A program made the translations under genes and the position numbers. From Chryseobacterium gleum (GTDB taxonomy: Bacteria; Bacteroidota; Bacteroidia; Flavobacteriales; Schleiferiaceae): a stretch of 64,000 nucleotides of DNA. Shown piece by piece: positions 17,396 to 27,273 of the stretch. Numbering within the stretch: position 1 is the first letter of the stretch; each line of letters opens with the position of its first letter. Below the pieces are notes generated by a model, which worked only from the letters and a program-made list of their open reading frames with translations, made no database searches and had not been told where the DNA came from. The stretch spans positions 1 through 64,000 of the forward strand of contig CAMCXO010000002.1 of the NCBI GenBank assembly GCA_945883565.1. Direction: 5' to 3'.

Positions 17396-19720
17396 ATGAA
17401 GCGTTTATATATTTTGATGTTTATCGGTTCTTTGATTTGGATGCCTTTCTACATGGAGGCTCAGGAAATGGTTACAATTATTGGCGAAGTTCGATCTAAT
17501 GATGATAGTCAACCCGTACCTGGGGCATCTGTTCAATTACTGCCCATTGGATTGAAGACCATAACCGATGAACAAGGACATTTTTTGTTCGATTTAGAGA
17601 AAACCGTTACTTTAAGTAATACAAGAATTTTGGTATCGGCCTTGGGGTACAGTTCACATGAAAAAGAAATCATTAAGAGCCTAACTTCGGATAGTTTATA
17701 CTTTAAAATTGAACTAAAAGCTGTTAAAACAGAACTCCAAACTGTAGTAATTACGGCTTCAAAGTATCAACAAAAACAAGAAGAAACAACCTTGTCGTTA
17801 AGTGTTTTAAAGCCTTATTTGTCTGAGAATAAAAATGCTACTGATGCGGAGCGCTTACTTGAACAAACACCTGGGGTGCATTTAACAGACGGGCAAATTA
17901 ATATTAGAAGCGGAAGTGGATGGAGCTACGGAGCTGGAAGCCGAGTTCAAGTATTGCTGGATGGATTGCCGTTGGTTTCTCCCGACGCAGGGCAAGTTCA
18001 ATGGAGCTTGCTTCCATTAGAAGCGATGGGTCAGTTTGAAATTTTAAAAGGAGCATCTTCGGCACTTTTTGGCACCGCAGCACTAAACGGTACCATTCAG
18101 CTTTCAACCATTCAACCTGGAAGTACACCTAAAACACATATCAGCCTTTTTCATTCTTTTTACAATTCGACTCCAAGGCCTGAGTTAAAATGGTGGGGAG
18201 CCGAACAGAACCGATTAGGAGTGCGCTTCATGCACAGCGAAAAAAAAGGAAATAGCAGTATAGTTTTAAGTGGCCTGGCGCAATTGGATCAGGGGTATAA
18301 ATGGAAGGAAAATGACGATAAAGCAAGGCTTTTTGCTCAGTGGACCCGGCTTTCCAGTAAAATAAAAAATTTGGAGTTTGGTATATCAGCTGGCGCAGTT
18401 TACAGCGAAAATGGTGAGAGTTTACTTTGGAATGGGCAAGATTCGGCCTATATCGCTTTAAATCGCAGCGTTAATCGAAACAAGGGAACAGATTTTTTTA
18501 TCGACCCCAAGGTAAAATACCGTCATGGTCGAAATCTTCATGTGTTACAAGGGCGGTTTATGCGGGTAGAAAACCAGTCTAGAAATCTTACCACTGTTTT
18601 TGACAATTCTTCAGTTCAAAGTCAGTTACAATATCAAAATCAGCAGTTTTTTAGCAATAGAAGTGTGTTGACTATGGGTTTGTATGGTAATTGGGGAGCA
18701 AGTGAGTCTGTTATTTTCGGAGGATTTCATACGTCAGGCAATGCTTCAGCCTTTGCTCAATATGATTTCAAATGGCGAAATGGAAGTGCTTCTTTAGGTG
18801 GAAGATGGGAATACGCAGAAGTCAATAAATTAGAATACAGTCAACCTGTATTGCGTTTTGGTTTAAATCAAGCTTTAAGCCAATCTACTTATGTGAGAGG
18901 GTCTTTTGGACAGGGATTTAGGTTTCCAAGTATGGCCGAATTGTATACTTCCACGAATATAGGTGCTTTATATGTTTACCCGAATTCGGAACTAAAACCA
19001 GAAAAAGGTTACTCTGCTGAAATGGGCCTCAGACAGGTTGTAAAGAATTCCAAGGTTAATGCGTATGCCGATGTTTCGGCTTATTTGATGCATTATGATC
19101 AGATGATGGAGTTTTCGTTTGCTGTTTGGGGAAGTATACCCCAAAACCCTTTGGGCTTAGGTTTCAAGTCGGTTAACATTGGTGCATCCAGGGTTAGTGG
19201 TGTTGAACTGGAAATAGGAGCTGAGGGTAAATTGGGCGAAATAGGAATTCGGGTATTGGGCGGTGCGAATTTTTCAAATCCTGTGATTTTAGAACCACAA
19301 CAAGTCTTTATAACCGACGCACAGGGCAATGCTTTAACCTATGAAGGTACTTCTTCAAATTCAGTTAATAACCGTTTAAAATATCGATACACTCAGCTTT
19401 ATCGATTTGATATTGAAGTGGATTGGAAGAGATTTATATTCGGTTCCAGTACCAGAGGAAATAATTATATGCAGAATGTTGATGCTATTTTTGAGAACCC
19501 TCAGCTAAACTTTATTTTACCCGGAAATGGCATATTTGAGGCACGTCAGCGATTAAACAGGCCCGATTGGATTTTTGATACCAGACTGTTTTACAGACTT
19601 AATACACATTGGCAAATTGGGTTTTTAGTTGAAAATGCGACCAACCGAGAAGTTATGAGCAGGCCAGCCAAATTGGAAGCACCCAGAAGGTTTACTTTAA
19701 GTGTGAGATTTGAAGGTTAA
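17396..19720 (+). CDS. TonB-dependent receptor
   Basis: A 774-residue outer-membrane receptor. The ATG at 17396 begins the signal peptide ([15 protein letters not shown]), and an in-frame ATG 48 bp upstream gives no sensible N-terminus. Domains: carboxypeptidase-regulatory-like at about 25-110, plug at about 120-230 ([39 protein letters not shown]), and a barrel with the [11 protein letters not shown] segment common in siderophore/metal receptors, ending [11 protein letters not shown]. It is divergent from the CsgG operon across 244 bp. It precedes pyrH by 43 bp but is functionally unrelated. Cargo unknown; an iron or cofactor chelate is possible. Confidence 0.9.
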   Translation: MKRLYILMFIGSLIWMPFYMEAQEMVTIIGEVRSNDDSQPVPGASVQLLPIGLKTITDEQGHFLFDLEKTVTLSNTRILVSALGYSSHEKEIIKSLTSDSLYFKIELKAVKTELQTVVITASKYQQKQEETTLSLSVLKPYLSENKNATDAERLLEQTPGVHLTDGQINIRSGSGWSYGAGSRVQVLLDGLPLVSPDAGQVQWSLLPLEAMGQFEILKGASSALFGTAALNGTIQLSTIQPGSTPKTHISLFHSFYNSTPRPELKWWGAEQNRLGVRFMHSEKKGNSSIVLSGLAQLDQGYKWKENDDKARLFAQWTRLSSKIKNLEFGISAGAVYSENGESLLWNGQDSAYIALNRSVNRNKGTDFFIDPKVKYRHGRNLHVLQGRFMRVENQSRNLTTVFDNSSVQSQLQYQNQQFFSNRSVLTMGLYGNWGASESVIFGGFHTSGNASAFAQYDFKWRNGSASLGGRWEYAEVNKLEYSQPVLRFGLNQALSQSTYVRGSFGQGFRFPSMAELYTSTNIGALYVYPNSELKPEKGYSAEMGLRQVVKNSKVNAYADVSAYLMHYDQMMEFSFAVWGSIPQNPLGLGFKSVNIGASRVSGVELEIGAEGKLGEIGIRVLGGANFSNPVILEPQQVFITDAQGNALTYEGTSSNSVNNRLKYRYTQLYRFDIEVDWKRFIFGSSTRGNNYMQNVDAIFENPQLNFILPGNGIFEARQRLNRPDWIFDTRLFYRLNTHWQIGFLVENATNREVMSRPAKLEAPRRFTLSVRFEG

Positions 19721-19763
19721 ACCACGTTCGCATTTTCTATTTTCGCCACACAAATTTTACCCC

Positions 19764-20471
19764 ATGAAGTACAAACGCATTCTACTAAAGCTCAGCGGCG
19801 AGGCCCTGATGGGCGATCAACAATACGGTATTGATGGCAATCGCTTAATTGAATACGCCAAAGAAATCAAAACCGTGGTAGATGAGGGCGTAGAGATGGC
19901 AATCGTAATTGGTGGTGGAAACATTTTCAGAGGTGTTCAAGGCGCCAGTAAAGGGATGGATCGAGTACAAGCAGATCATATGGGGATGTTGGCTACCATG
20001 ATAAATGGATTGGCGCTTCAATCGGCCTTAGAAGAAATTGGAATCAAAACCCGCCTACTTTCTGCAATTGAAATGAATAAAATTGCAGAGCCTTTTATTC
20101 GCAGAAGGGCTATGCGTCATCTTGAAAAGGGTAGGGTGGTTATTTTTGGTGCCGGAACCGGCAACCCATATTTCACTACCGATACTGCGGCCACTTTGAG
20201 AGCTATTGAAATAGATGCCGACGTTATTTTAAAAGGCACGCGGGTTGATGGCATTTATACCGCAGACCCTGAGAAAGATGCTACTGCGGTTAAATATGAC
20301 ACTATTACTTTCGATGAAGTAATTTCTAAGGGCTTAAATGTGATGGATATGACAGCTTTTACATTGAGCCGTGAGAACAGCTTGCCCATTTTGGTTTTCG
20401 ATATGAACGCTCCAGGCAATTTAAAGAAAGTGGTATTGGGTGAAAAAGTGGGCACTTTGGTGAACCATTAA
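19764..20471 (+). CDS. pyrH: UMP kinase
   Basis: A 235-residue amino-acid-kinase-fold enzyme that phosphorylates UMP to UDP in the cytoplasm. Visible motifs are [52 protein letters not shown] and [11 protein letters not shown]. The ATG at 19764 gives the standard start [13 protein letters not shown]. Paired with frr 11 bp downstream, a common bacterial arrangement. A TATTTTCG sequence at 19738-19745 may be its -7 box. Confidence 0.97.
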   Translation: MKYKRILLKLSGEALMGDQQYGIDGNRLIEYAKEIKTVVDEGVEMAIVIGGGNIFRGVQGASKGMDRVQADHMGMLATMINGLALQSALEEIGIKTRLLSAIEMNKIAEPFIRRRAMRHLEKGRVVIFGAGTGNPYFTTDTAATLRAIEIDADVILKGTRVDGIYTADPEKDATAVKYDTITFDEVISKGLNVMDMTAFTLSRENSLPILVFDMNAPGNLKKVVLGEKVGTLVNH

Positions 20472-20482
20472 CATCTTAAATT

Positions 20483-21046
20483 ATGAATGAAGAACTTGAT
20501 TTGGTATTCGATACCGCTAAAGAGCAGATGGAAAAGGCCATTCTGCATATGGAAAAAGAACTAGTTAAAATTCGAGCCGGAAGGGCTAACCCCAGTATGC
20601 TGGAAGGCATTAAGGTTGAATATTATGGAGCTCTTACTCCGTTAAGTCAGGTATCCAACATTTCAACCCCCGACGCCCGCACACTCGCTGTTCAGCCATG
20701 GGAAAAAAAGATGATTTCTGAAAACGAAAAGGCTATTTTGGCGGCAAATTTGGGTTTTAATCCTATGAATAATGGGGATCAAATAATGATCAACATACCG
20801 CCATTAACCGAAGACCGTAGAAAAGATTTGGTAAGAAGATCAAAGGCGGAAGCAGAAGATGCTAGGGTGGGCATACGAAATGCCCGTAAAGAAGCCATGG
20901 AAGAAATCAGAAAATTAGGTAAAGATGGTCTTTCTGAAGATTTGGTTAAGGATGCTGAAACAGAAGTTCAGAAGATTACCGATGGCTATACAAAAAGAGT
21001 TGATGTGGTTCTCGAGAAAAAAGAAAGCGAAATTATGGCTATCTAG
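20483..21046 (+). CDS. frr: Ribosome recycling factor
   Basis: A 187-residue protein of normal length that splits post-termination ribosomes with EF-G. It shows MEKAILHMEKELVKIRAGRA, VEYYGALTPLSQVSNIS, TLAVQPWEKKMI and the C-terminal helix LVKDAETEVQKITDGY. Directly follows pyrH and is followed by a strong terminator. Confidence 0.97.
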   Translation: MNEELDLVFDTAKEQMEKAILHMEKELVKIRAGRANPSMLEGIKVEYYGALTPLSQVSNISTPDARTLAVQPWEKKMISENEKAILAANLGFNPMNNGDQIMINIPPLTEDRRKDLVRRSKAEAEDARVGIRNARKEAMEEIRKLGKDGLSEDLVKDAETEVQKITDGYTKRVDVVLEKKESEIMAI

Positions 21047-21067
21047 ACATTTGTTTTTTCTAACATT

Positions 21068-21109
21068 CCGTTCAGTAAGTTTGGCCAAAACTTATTGAAC
21101 GGATTTTTT
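21068..21109 (+). terminator. Terminator of pyrH-frr abutting the murF start codon
   Basis: Long stem CCGTTCAGTAAGTTT against AAACTTATTGAACGG (one mismatch) with loop TGGCC-type centre at 21068-21102, followed by ATTTTTT. The T run ends at 21109 and the murF ATG starts at 21110, leaving no room for a separate leader. Confidence 0.85.
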
Positions 21110-22378
21110 ATGAAGGAACTTTACGGCCGCTTCATAGGTTGCAACAACCTACAAATAGATTCCCGAAAGGTACAAGAGGGTGATGCTTTTTGGGCTATAA
21201 AAGGCGAACGCTACAATGCCAATGCCTTTGTTTCTGAGGTCTTAGATAGAGGCGCAGCTCTGGTAGTTGTTGATGAAGAGGTACCTGAATGGAAGGATAA
21301 CAGAGTTCATAGAGTTGTTAATGGTTTGCAGGCATTGCAGGAATTAGCCCGATATCATAGGCAGCAACTTCGAATCCCTGTTATTGGTCTTACAGGGAGC
21401 AACGGGAAAACCACCACTAAAGAATTGATGCGTGAAGTTTTGAGCAGCGCTTTTAATGTTCTGGCTACTCAAGGCAATCTGAATAATCACATTGGTGTTC
21501 CATTGAGCTTGTTGGCAATTAAGCCACATCATCAGATGGCGATTATTGAAATGGGTGCGAATGCCCAAGGTGAAATCTCTTTCCTTTCGTCTATTGCTCA
21601 GCCGGATATTGGTTATGTTACAAATTTTGGACTGGCTCATTTAGAGGGTTTTGGAGGGCCTGAGGGGGTTATTAGGGGGAAAAGTGAATTATACTATTTT
21701 TTACGAGACAGTCAGAAATTATGCTTGGTTAATGCAGATGATGCCATCCAACTAAGACAAAGTATAGGCCTGAATCGTGTGCTTTTTGGTCAAAAACTAC
21801 CCTTGCCCTACCAGTTTAAATTGGAGAGCGAAAGCCCTTTTGTTATATCTCACAATGGTCGAAAAACCGAACTTAACTTGATAGGTTCTTACAATTTCAG
21901 CAACGTGGCGGCGGCTTTTACATTGGGATTACACTTCAATATATCTGAAACGCTTATTGAAAGCGCATTAAAAAATTATGTTCCAGGCAATCAACGGTCA
22001 GAGTTCAGGCAAACAGAACGCAATAAAGTGATAGTGGATTGCTACAATTCAAATCCCAGTAGTTTGGAAGCCGCTTTGAAGAACTTTGCTTTATACGAGG
22101 GCAAACGTTTGGCTATATTAGGCGATATGTTCGAGCTTGGAGAATTTGAACATATTGAACACCAACGGATGATTGATTTATGTGTTAAATTAGGAATAGA
22201 AGAGGTGTTATTGGTTGGAAAAGCATTTTCAAAAACAGATTTCCCCGATTTTGTAAGAAACTTTAGCCAAACAGATGAGGCATTGAAATTTTTAATGAGC
22301 CAAGCCCTTACAAATCGATTTATCCTATTGAAGGGCAGCCGTGGCATGTCTTTAGAAAGATTAATACCCGCGCTTTAA
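21110..22378 (+). CDS. murF: UDP-MurNAc-tripeptide--D-alanyl-D-alanine ligase
   Basis: A 422-residue Mur ligase that adds D-Ala-D-Ala to the peptidoglycan precursor. N-terminal substrate domain (LQIDSRKVQEGDAFWAIKGE), ATP-binding loop GLTGSNGKTTTKELM, central domain with NNHIGVPLSLL and EMGANAQGEI, and C-terminal domain with DCYNSNPSSLEAAL. The ATG at 21110 is preferred to a TTG at 21095, which lies inside the terminator stem. It overlaps the downstream MtfA-type gene by TAATG. About 20 residues shorter than E. coli MurF, normal for Bacteroidota. Confidence 0.95.
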   Translation: MKELYGRFIGCNNLQIDSRKVQEGDAFWAIKGERYNANAFVSEVLDRGAALVVVDEEVPEWKDNRVHRVVNGLQALQELARYHRQQLRIPVIGLTGSNGKTTTKELMREVLSSAFNVLATQGNLNNHIGVPLSLLAIKPHHQMAIIEMGANAQGEISFLSSIAQPDIGYVTNFGLAHLEGFGGPEGVIRGKSELYYFLRDSQKLCLVNADDAIQLRQSIGLNRVLFGQKLPLPYQFKLESESPFVISHNGRKTELNLIGSYNFSNVAAAFTLGLHFNISETLIESALKNYVPGNQRSEFRQTERNKVIVDCYNSNPSSLEAALKNFALYEGKRLAILGDMFELGEFEHIEHQRMIDLCVKLGIEEVLLVGKAFSKTDFPDFVRNFSQTDEALKFLMSQALTNRFILLKGSRGMSLERLIPAL

Positions 22379-23220
22379 TGGCCATTTTTTTTAACATTGC
22401 GGCATCTGCTTTGTTGGGAACCTTTATTGGATTCATTAGGTTCTATCTGAAGCAACAATGGTATAAGGTTCGTTTCAATAGCTTCAATTTATTACACAAA
22501 ACAGGGCTTAGTCCAGGAGAAAAAGCCTTACTTACTTCCAAATTCCCTTATTACAGATTTCTTGGTTATCTTCTTAAAATTGAATTTGAAAAGCGTTTGT
22601 TATTTTTCATCCATGATAAAAAATTCATCATCCGCAGCCGGATAATTTCAGAAGTTACTCGCGAAATGCAAATCGAAATTGGCGCCATTGTCGTTCAAAT
22701 AAGTTTGGGATTGCCTGCTTTAAAACTGATGCATTTTAATAGAATTCTTATTTATGATGATGCTTATTACAATAAAATAACCCGAAAAATGCATCAAGGG
22801 GAAGTTAATCAAATGGGATTAATCGTGCTTTCATGGGCACATTTTCAAAAAGGTATAGAAAACCCATATGATGGCAAAAACCTTGGTTTGCATGAGTTTG
22901 CACATGCCATAAAACTGGAAAACAGCATCGAAAACCGAGAGTATGATTTTATTTCAGGCCGATTGTTAGGTAAACTTGAAAAACTGTTTAATCAACGAAG
23001 GGCCGACATTAAAAATGGGTTGACAGCACTTAGGCCTTATGCAGGCACCAATTTGCATGAATTCTTCGCTTGTGGAGTTGAATGGTTCTTCGAAGCACCC
23101 CGAGAACTCAAAGATTCTGAACCAGAACTTTATAAACTCTTATGCCGGTTGCTAAAACAAGACCCTTTATTCATGGCTTCACAAAACGAACGAATTACCA
23201 GACTTTTGCCAGAGCGTTAA
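22378..23220 (+). CDS. MtfA-type zinc peptidase
   Basis: A 280-residue protein of the MtfA (M90) family: one N-terminal membrane helix (IAASALLGTFIGFIRFY), then the peptidase domain with the zinc motif HEFAH (His172, Glu173, His176), a downstream NLHEFFACGVEWFFE segment carrying a third ligand (Glu near 235), and a conserved YNKITRKMHQGEV-type strand region. E. coli MtfA cleaves peptides and binds the Mlc repressor; no such partner can be inferred here. The N-terminal membrane anchor seems common in Bacteroidota members. It is translationally coupled to murF and convergent with the M43 protease, the two stops overlapping by 4 bp. Confidence 0.88.
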   Translation: MAIFFNIAASALLGTFIGFIRFYLKQQWYKVRFNSFNLLHKTGLSPGEKALLTSKFPYYRFLGYLLKIEFEKRLLFFIHDKKFIIRSRIISEVTREMQIEIGAIVVQISLGLPALKLMHFNRILIYDDAYYNKITRKMHQGEVNQMGLIVLSWAHFQKGIENPYDGKNLGLHEFAHAIKLENSIENREYDFISGRLLGKLEKLFNQRRADIKNGLTALRPYAGTNLHEFFACGVEWFFEAPRELKDSEPELYKLLCRLLKQDPLFMASQNERITRLLPER

Positions 23221-25277
23221 CGCATTAGGACCAATCTTATATTTTTTACAGATGTATTATGTGCAATTTGTAAGGTGTAAACGCCATTGGGCAATTCAGT
23301 GCCCATAACCAATTCGAATTCGTTTTGGTTACTTTCTTCAATGTGAAAGCGCACCTGCCTTCCTCTAGCGTCAAACAATTTCCATTTACTTAAATCTGAA
23401 TTTAAGTTCTCGTTGGTTTGTATTACAAAATGGCCTTGACTTGGATTTGGCCACGCTTTAACAGTTGATTCGTTTTGCAGCAAATCGGTGTTTAAGCTAC
23501 CTGTAATCATGATGTCGTCTAGATGAATATTATTGCCATTACCCGAAATAAACTCCCATCGAATTTGAACGGGATTACTTTGACCGGCATAAGCATTTAA
23601 ATTGATGTCTGATTTTATCCAATCGCTTTCAGCGTTTGGAATAAAAGCTGTGTTTTGGGTTTTCCCTCCGCTTAAATTGACAACATTAAACAAGCGGATA
23701 AGTGACCAGTTTTGACCGCAGTCGGTACTTATAGATAGACGCATGGCATCGGAATTACCAGTAGCAGCGGTTCTTGCAAAAGCGGTATAAAAAGATAAGT
23801 TTACATTGGTGTAGAAGCGCAAATCAAGGCTTGGGCTGTAGAGGAAATCTGTTTGTCCTTTGGTGGCATAATAGTTATTTAGAACCACTGACCGATTACT
23901 TAATCGTCCAATGCCCGAAACACTGTTAAAGGCATCATAATCATTCACACTTTCTGAGGCCCAAAGGTTTCCTGGAACAGATTGGGTTTCAAAATCCTCA
24001 CTTAAAATTGGCACTTGTGCAGCTTGACCATCTTTTACTTTGATATAAAAAGAAAGGGTGGTATCGTGGTTTTGATTTGGGTTCAAAGCTGTAAGGCTAA
24101 CAGAGTAAACACCTGGTGTATTGTAAACCACACTAGGGTTTTCTAGGTTGCTGTTAGAAGGTGTGCCTCCTGGAAACTGCCAATTAAGCGAAGAGAAATT
24201 TCCGCCAATAACCCTTTCGAAAAACTGAACACTTTCACCTTTGCATAATTCTCGTTTATCGGAAATAAAAAAGGCTTTTGGTTTGCAAACAAGGCCAACT
24301 ACTCCTGTAGCCGACAAATTAGAAGGAGCTGATACATCACCTCTAAGTTGCAAATCGGCTAATACCGATTTTATACGCCCTTTTTGCCCGATTGTAAAGG
24401 TGTTTTGACAATCGGTATAATCCATATAGTTTTCAATCATATCAGGTAAATCCGGACTGTCGTTGTTACAGGTATTACTTCCTGTTGGGCAGCCGAAAAG
24501 TTCTTCAAAAACAGGAGGGGTATCTGAAACAAAATCGCCACTGCCTGAACATCCTCCTTGAAAAGGGTGGTATAAGCTCAAGTAATGTCCAACTTCATGG
24601 GTCAAGGTTCGCCCGTCGGTAGTTCCTGTGCCTATTGTACCCATTTGGTCGTGACGTATTACAATGCCATCTAAAGTTGGGCTTTGATTAGGAACCGGGA
24701 AATAAGCATAACCCAAAACATTAGATACTCCACTTAAACGGATATCGCGTACTACCCAGATATTAAGGTATTTTCTATTATCCCAAGAGATTAAGCTTTT
24801 CACATTGTCGTTAGCGTTAATACTCCAATTGCTTTGAATGCGGTTGATTCCACTGGTACAATTTCCATTAGGATCTATGGTTGCCAACTTAAACTCTACT
24901 TCTGGGTCGCTCGCAACAGATTGAAAAATTGGACGGAGGTTGGAAGCATCTTGATTTTGCCTTCTGTAATCTTCATTAATTACTCTTAAAGCATTTAGTA
25001 CTTGTTCGCGGCTAATATTGTCACTTTGATCTGCATATATAATATGTACTACAACGGGTATGGTATGTAAAACCATAGCTGATTTTTGTGTTGTTGTAGA
25101 TGCGTTTGCGGATAAAAGAGAATCCACTTGTTCATAGGCTTTCAGCAATTCAGGATGTTTTTGAATGGCGGCTTCTTTGGCAAGTTCAAAGCCACATTTG
25201 TGGGGCTGTTGGCCTCGGCTTTGGGCGAAAGTAGAAAGGGGTAGCAGAGCCAGGTAGGCAATAAAATAACGTAACAT
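23217..25277 (-). CDS. Secreted M43 (pappalysin-like) metalloprotease with PKD and T9SS domains
   Basis: A 686-residue secreted protease. The ATG at 25277 opens the signal peptide MLRYFIAYLALLPLSTFAQ; the upstream extension has none. The catalytic domain (about 50-310) has the zinc motif HEVGHYLSLYH (His227, Glu228, His231, His237) and the Met-turn NYMDYTDC. A PKD-like domain follows at about 325-410 (NWQFPGGTPSN), then a jelly-roll-like beta domain at about 420-580 (SISTDCGQNWSLIRLF) and a T9SS sorting domain at the end (VKAWPNPSQGHFVI). Intact active-site residues suggest a functional extracellular protease. Divergent from the ribosomal operon. Confidence 0.92.
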   Translation of the reverse strand: MLRYFIAYLALLPLSTFAQSRGQQPHKCGFELAKEAAIQKHPELLKAYEQVDSLLSANASTTTQKSAMVLHTIPVVVHIIYADQSDNISREQVLNALRVINEDYRRQNQDASNLRPIFQSVASDPEVEFKLATIDPNGNCTSGINRIQSNWSINANDNVKSLISWDNRKYLNIWVVRDIRLSGVSNVLGYAYFPVPNQSPTLDGIVIRHDQMGTIGTGTTDGRTLTHEVGHYLSLYHPFQGGCSGSGDFVSDTPPVFEELFGCPTGSNTCNNDSPDLPDMIENYMDYTDCQNTFTIGQKGRIKSVLADLQLRGDVSAPSNLSATGVVGLVCKPKAFFISDKRELCKGESVQFFERVIGGNFSSLNWQFPGGTPSNSNLENPSVVYNTPGVYSVSLTALNPNQNHDTTLSFYIKVKDGQAAQVPILSEDFETQSVPGNLWASESVNDYDAFNSVSGIGRLSNRSVVLNNYYATKGQTDFLYSPSLDLRFYTNVNLSFYTAFARTAATGNSDAMRLSISTDCGQNWSLIRLFNVVNLSGGKTQNTAFIPNAESDWIKSDINLNAYAGQSNPVQIRWEFISGNGNNIHLDDIMITGSLNTDLLQNESTVKAWPNPSQGHFVIQTNENLNSDLSKWKLFDARGRQVRFHIEESNQNEFELVMGTELPNGVYTLQIAHNTSVKNIRLVLMR

Positions 25278-25403
25278 TTTCTTTGTTTTTGTGTTTTTAA
25301 GAGCAATTTCAGAATAGATATTGTGCAATTGCTTTGGGCTTCGAAGAAACAAAATTTTTTTGCTCCACTTTAACCATCATTGGAAAAATTAATACAAGCC
25401 CTA

Positions 25404-25432
25404 TTGTTTTATCAAAAATAATTGTACTTTCG
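25404..25432 (+). promoter_or_regulatory. Probable promoter of the rplM-rpsI operon
   Basis: A TTG at 25404-25406 is followed 18 bp later by TACTTTCG at 25425-25432, then CAGCCC. This resembles the Bacteroidota TTTG...TAnnTTTG form. It lies 44 bp upstream of the rplM start. Confidence 0.6.
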
Positions 25433-25476
25433 CAGCCCGAATTTGCGCAGGCATATCATAACCAAAGAATTAGATA

Positions 25477-25932
25477 GTGGACACGCTAAGTTATAAGACG
25501 GTATCAGCCAACGATGCCACCGTAGATAAAAAATGGGTAGTGGTTGATGCAGAAGGTCAATCACTTGGAAGATTGGCTTCGAAAGTGGCTAAATTGCTAC
25601 GTGGAAAGCACAAAACCTCATTTACCCCGCATGTTGATTGCGGAGATAATGTGATAGTATTGAATGCTTCGAAAGTTCAGTTGACAGGTAAGAAGTGGGA
25701 TGATAAAGAGTATATCAGTCACACTGGATATCCTGGTGGTCAAAAACGCATTTCAAGTGCACAGTTATTCAGCAAAAGCCCAATTAGATTAATTGAAGCT
25801 TCTGTTAAAGGCATGTTGCCAAAGAACCGCCTGGGTCGTGATATGTTTCGAAACCTTTATGTTTACGAAGGTGGTGCACATAAGCACGAAGCTCAGCAAC
25901 CTACAACGATAAATATTAACGAATTCAACTAA
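25477..25932 (+). CDS. rplM: Large-subunit ribosomal protein uL13
   Basis: A 151-residue ribosomal protein with LGRLASKVAKLLRGKHK, GDNVIVLNASKV, YISHTGYPGG and MLPKNRLGRDMFRNLYVYEG. The start is GTG at 25477; the resulting MDTLSYKTVSAN matches the usual N-terminus of Bacteroidota L13, which supports this start. First gene of a run rplM-rpsI-rpsB-tsf. Confidence 0.97.
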   Translation: MDTLSYKTVSANDATVDKKWVVVDAEGQSLGRLASKVAKLLRGKHKTSFTPHVDCGDNVIVLNASKVQLTGKKWDDKEYISHTGYPGGQKRISSAQLFSKSPIRLIEASVKGMLPKNRLGRDMFRNLYVYEGGAHKHEAQQPTTININEFN

Positions 25933-25939
25933 TTAAAAC

Positions 25940-26335
25940 ATGAGTGTTATTCACAGCTTGGGAAGACGCAAAACTGCTGTAGCGCGTGTATACATGAAGC
26001 CTGCAGATAAGAATGGGCCTTCGATTACAGTAAATAACCGTGATTATAAGGAGTATTTCTCAACTTCTACCTTACACTACAAAGTAGAACAACCTTTGCG
26101 TGTTTTAGAGTTATTGGATAAGTATACCATCAAAATTAATGTAGAAGGTGGTGGTTCAACTGGTCAAGCTGAGGCTATTCGTATGGGCCTTTCACGCGCT
26201 CTTTGTGAAGAGAATCCAGAGAATCGTAGTTTATTAAAGCCTGAAGGCTTTTTAACACGTGATCCACGAATGGTTGAGAGAAAGAAATTTGGTCAGAAAA
26301 AGGCCCGTAAGAGATTCCAATTCTCTAAGCGTTAA
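25940..26335 (+). CDS. rpsI: Small-subunit ribosomal protein uS9
   Basis: A 131-residue protein with HSLGRRKTAVARVYMKP at the N-terminus, the GGGSTGQAEAIRMGLSRAL core, and the basic tail KFGQKKARKRFQFSKR that reaches the tRNA sites. Seven bp after rplM; cotranscribed. Confidence 0.98.
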   Translation: MSVIHSLGRRKTAVARVYMKPADKNGPSITVNNRDYKEYFSTSTLHYKVEQPLRVLELLDKYTIKINVEGGGSTGQAEAIRMGLSRALCEENPENRSLLKPEGFLTRDPRMVERKKFGQKKARKRFQFSKR

Positions 26336-26353
26336 TTTGAGTTTAGTATCCAA

Positions 26354-26387
26354 ATTTTCAGGACTCTTGAACAGGCTACCTGAAAAT
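26354..26387 (+). promoter_or_regulatory. Stem-loop in the rpsB leader
   Basis: ATTTTCAGG (26354-26362) pairs perfectly with CCTGAAAAT (26379-26387) across a 16-base loop, 28 bp before the rpsB start. Without a T run it is more like a leader structure than a terminator. In other bacteria rpsB leaders can mediate S2 autoregulation; that role here is speculative. Confidence 0.4.
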
Positions 26388-26415
26388 TGCTTTATAGAGA
26401 ACGTAAACAAAAAAC

Positions 26416-27174
26416 ATGTCTAAAATAGAAATCAAAACTTTGTTGGATGCTGGGGTGCATTATGGTCACCTTACACGTAAATGGCATCCGAACATGGCTC
26501 CCTATATTTTTATGGAGCGCAATGGCATTCACATTATCGACTTGCACAAAACAGCTGCGAAGCTTGAGCAAACTTGTGAAGCTCTAAAAAAAATGTCGGC
26601 TCAAGGAAAAAAAATACTTTTTGTCGCAACTAAGAAACAAGCCAAAGAAATTGTGGCTGAATATGCCTCGAAGTTAAATATGCCTTATATAGTAGAGCGC
26701 TGGCCAGGTGGTATGTTAACCAATTTCGTTACCATTCGTAAAGCGGTTAAGAAAATGGCAGGCATTGACAAAATGAAGCAAGACGGTACATTTGATACCC
26801 TCTCAAAACGCGAGCGTCTGCAAGTTGATCGTCAACGGGCTAAGTTAGAAAAGAACTTAGGCTCAATTTCAGACATGACCCGTTTGCCTGCTGCTTTGTT
26901 TGTGGTGGATATAAAGCGCGAACATATTGCCATTGCAGAAGCTCAAAAGCTAGGCATACCAACTTTTGCCATTGTGGATACCAATTCAAATCCGCATGAG
27001 GTAGATTATGTTATTCCGGGCAATGATGACGCTTCAAAATCGATAGCTGTACTTATGGAGTACATAAGTTCTGCCATTATAGAAGGATTAAGCGATCGCA
27101 AAGAAGATAAGGAAAAGCCAGGTCGCGAGAAGTTAGCGAAAAAGGCCGCTCAAGTTGGTCAAGACGACATCTAA
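26416..27174 (+). CDS. rpsB: Small-subunit ribosomal protein uS2
   Basis: A 252-residue protein with the S2 signature GVHYGHLTRKWHPNMAPYIF, followed by FVATKKQAKEIV, RWPGGMLTNFVTIRK and FAIVDTNSNPHEVDYVIPGN. The Lys/Glu-rich C-terminal 25 residues are a normal variable tail. Precedes tsf, the usual bacterial order, with a hairpin between the two. Confidence 0.98.
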   Translation: MSKIEIKTLLDAGVHYGHLTRKWHPNMAPYIFMERNGIHIIDLHKTAAKLEQTCEALKKMSAQGKKILFVATKKQAKEIVAEYASKLNMPYIVERWPGGMLTNFVTIRKAVKKMAGIDKMKQDGTFDTLSKRERLQVDRQRAKLEKNLGSISDMTRLPAALFVVDIKREHIAIAEAQKLGIPTFAIVDTNSNPHEVDYVIPGNDDASKSIAVLMEYISSAIIEGLSDRKEDKEKPGREKLAKKAAQVGQDDI

Positions 27175-27211
27175 AGATATTAACCTAAAGTTAATCTTAC
27201 CTATTCCAAAG

Positions 27212-27246
27212 CAGGGGTTTATTCTCAGAATTTTACCCCTGTTTTC
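27212..27246 (+). terminator. Hairpin between rpsB and tsf
   Basis: CAGGGGT (27212-27218) pairs with ACCCCTG (27235-27241), followed by TTTTC. It may be a partial terminator that lowers tsf expression relative to rpsB. Confidence 0.5.
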
Positions 27247-27273
27247 ATTTAACACAAACCCAAAAAAAGTCAT

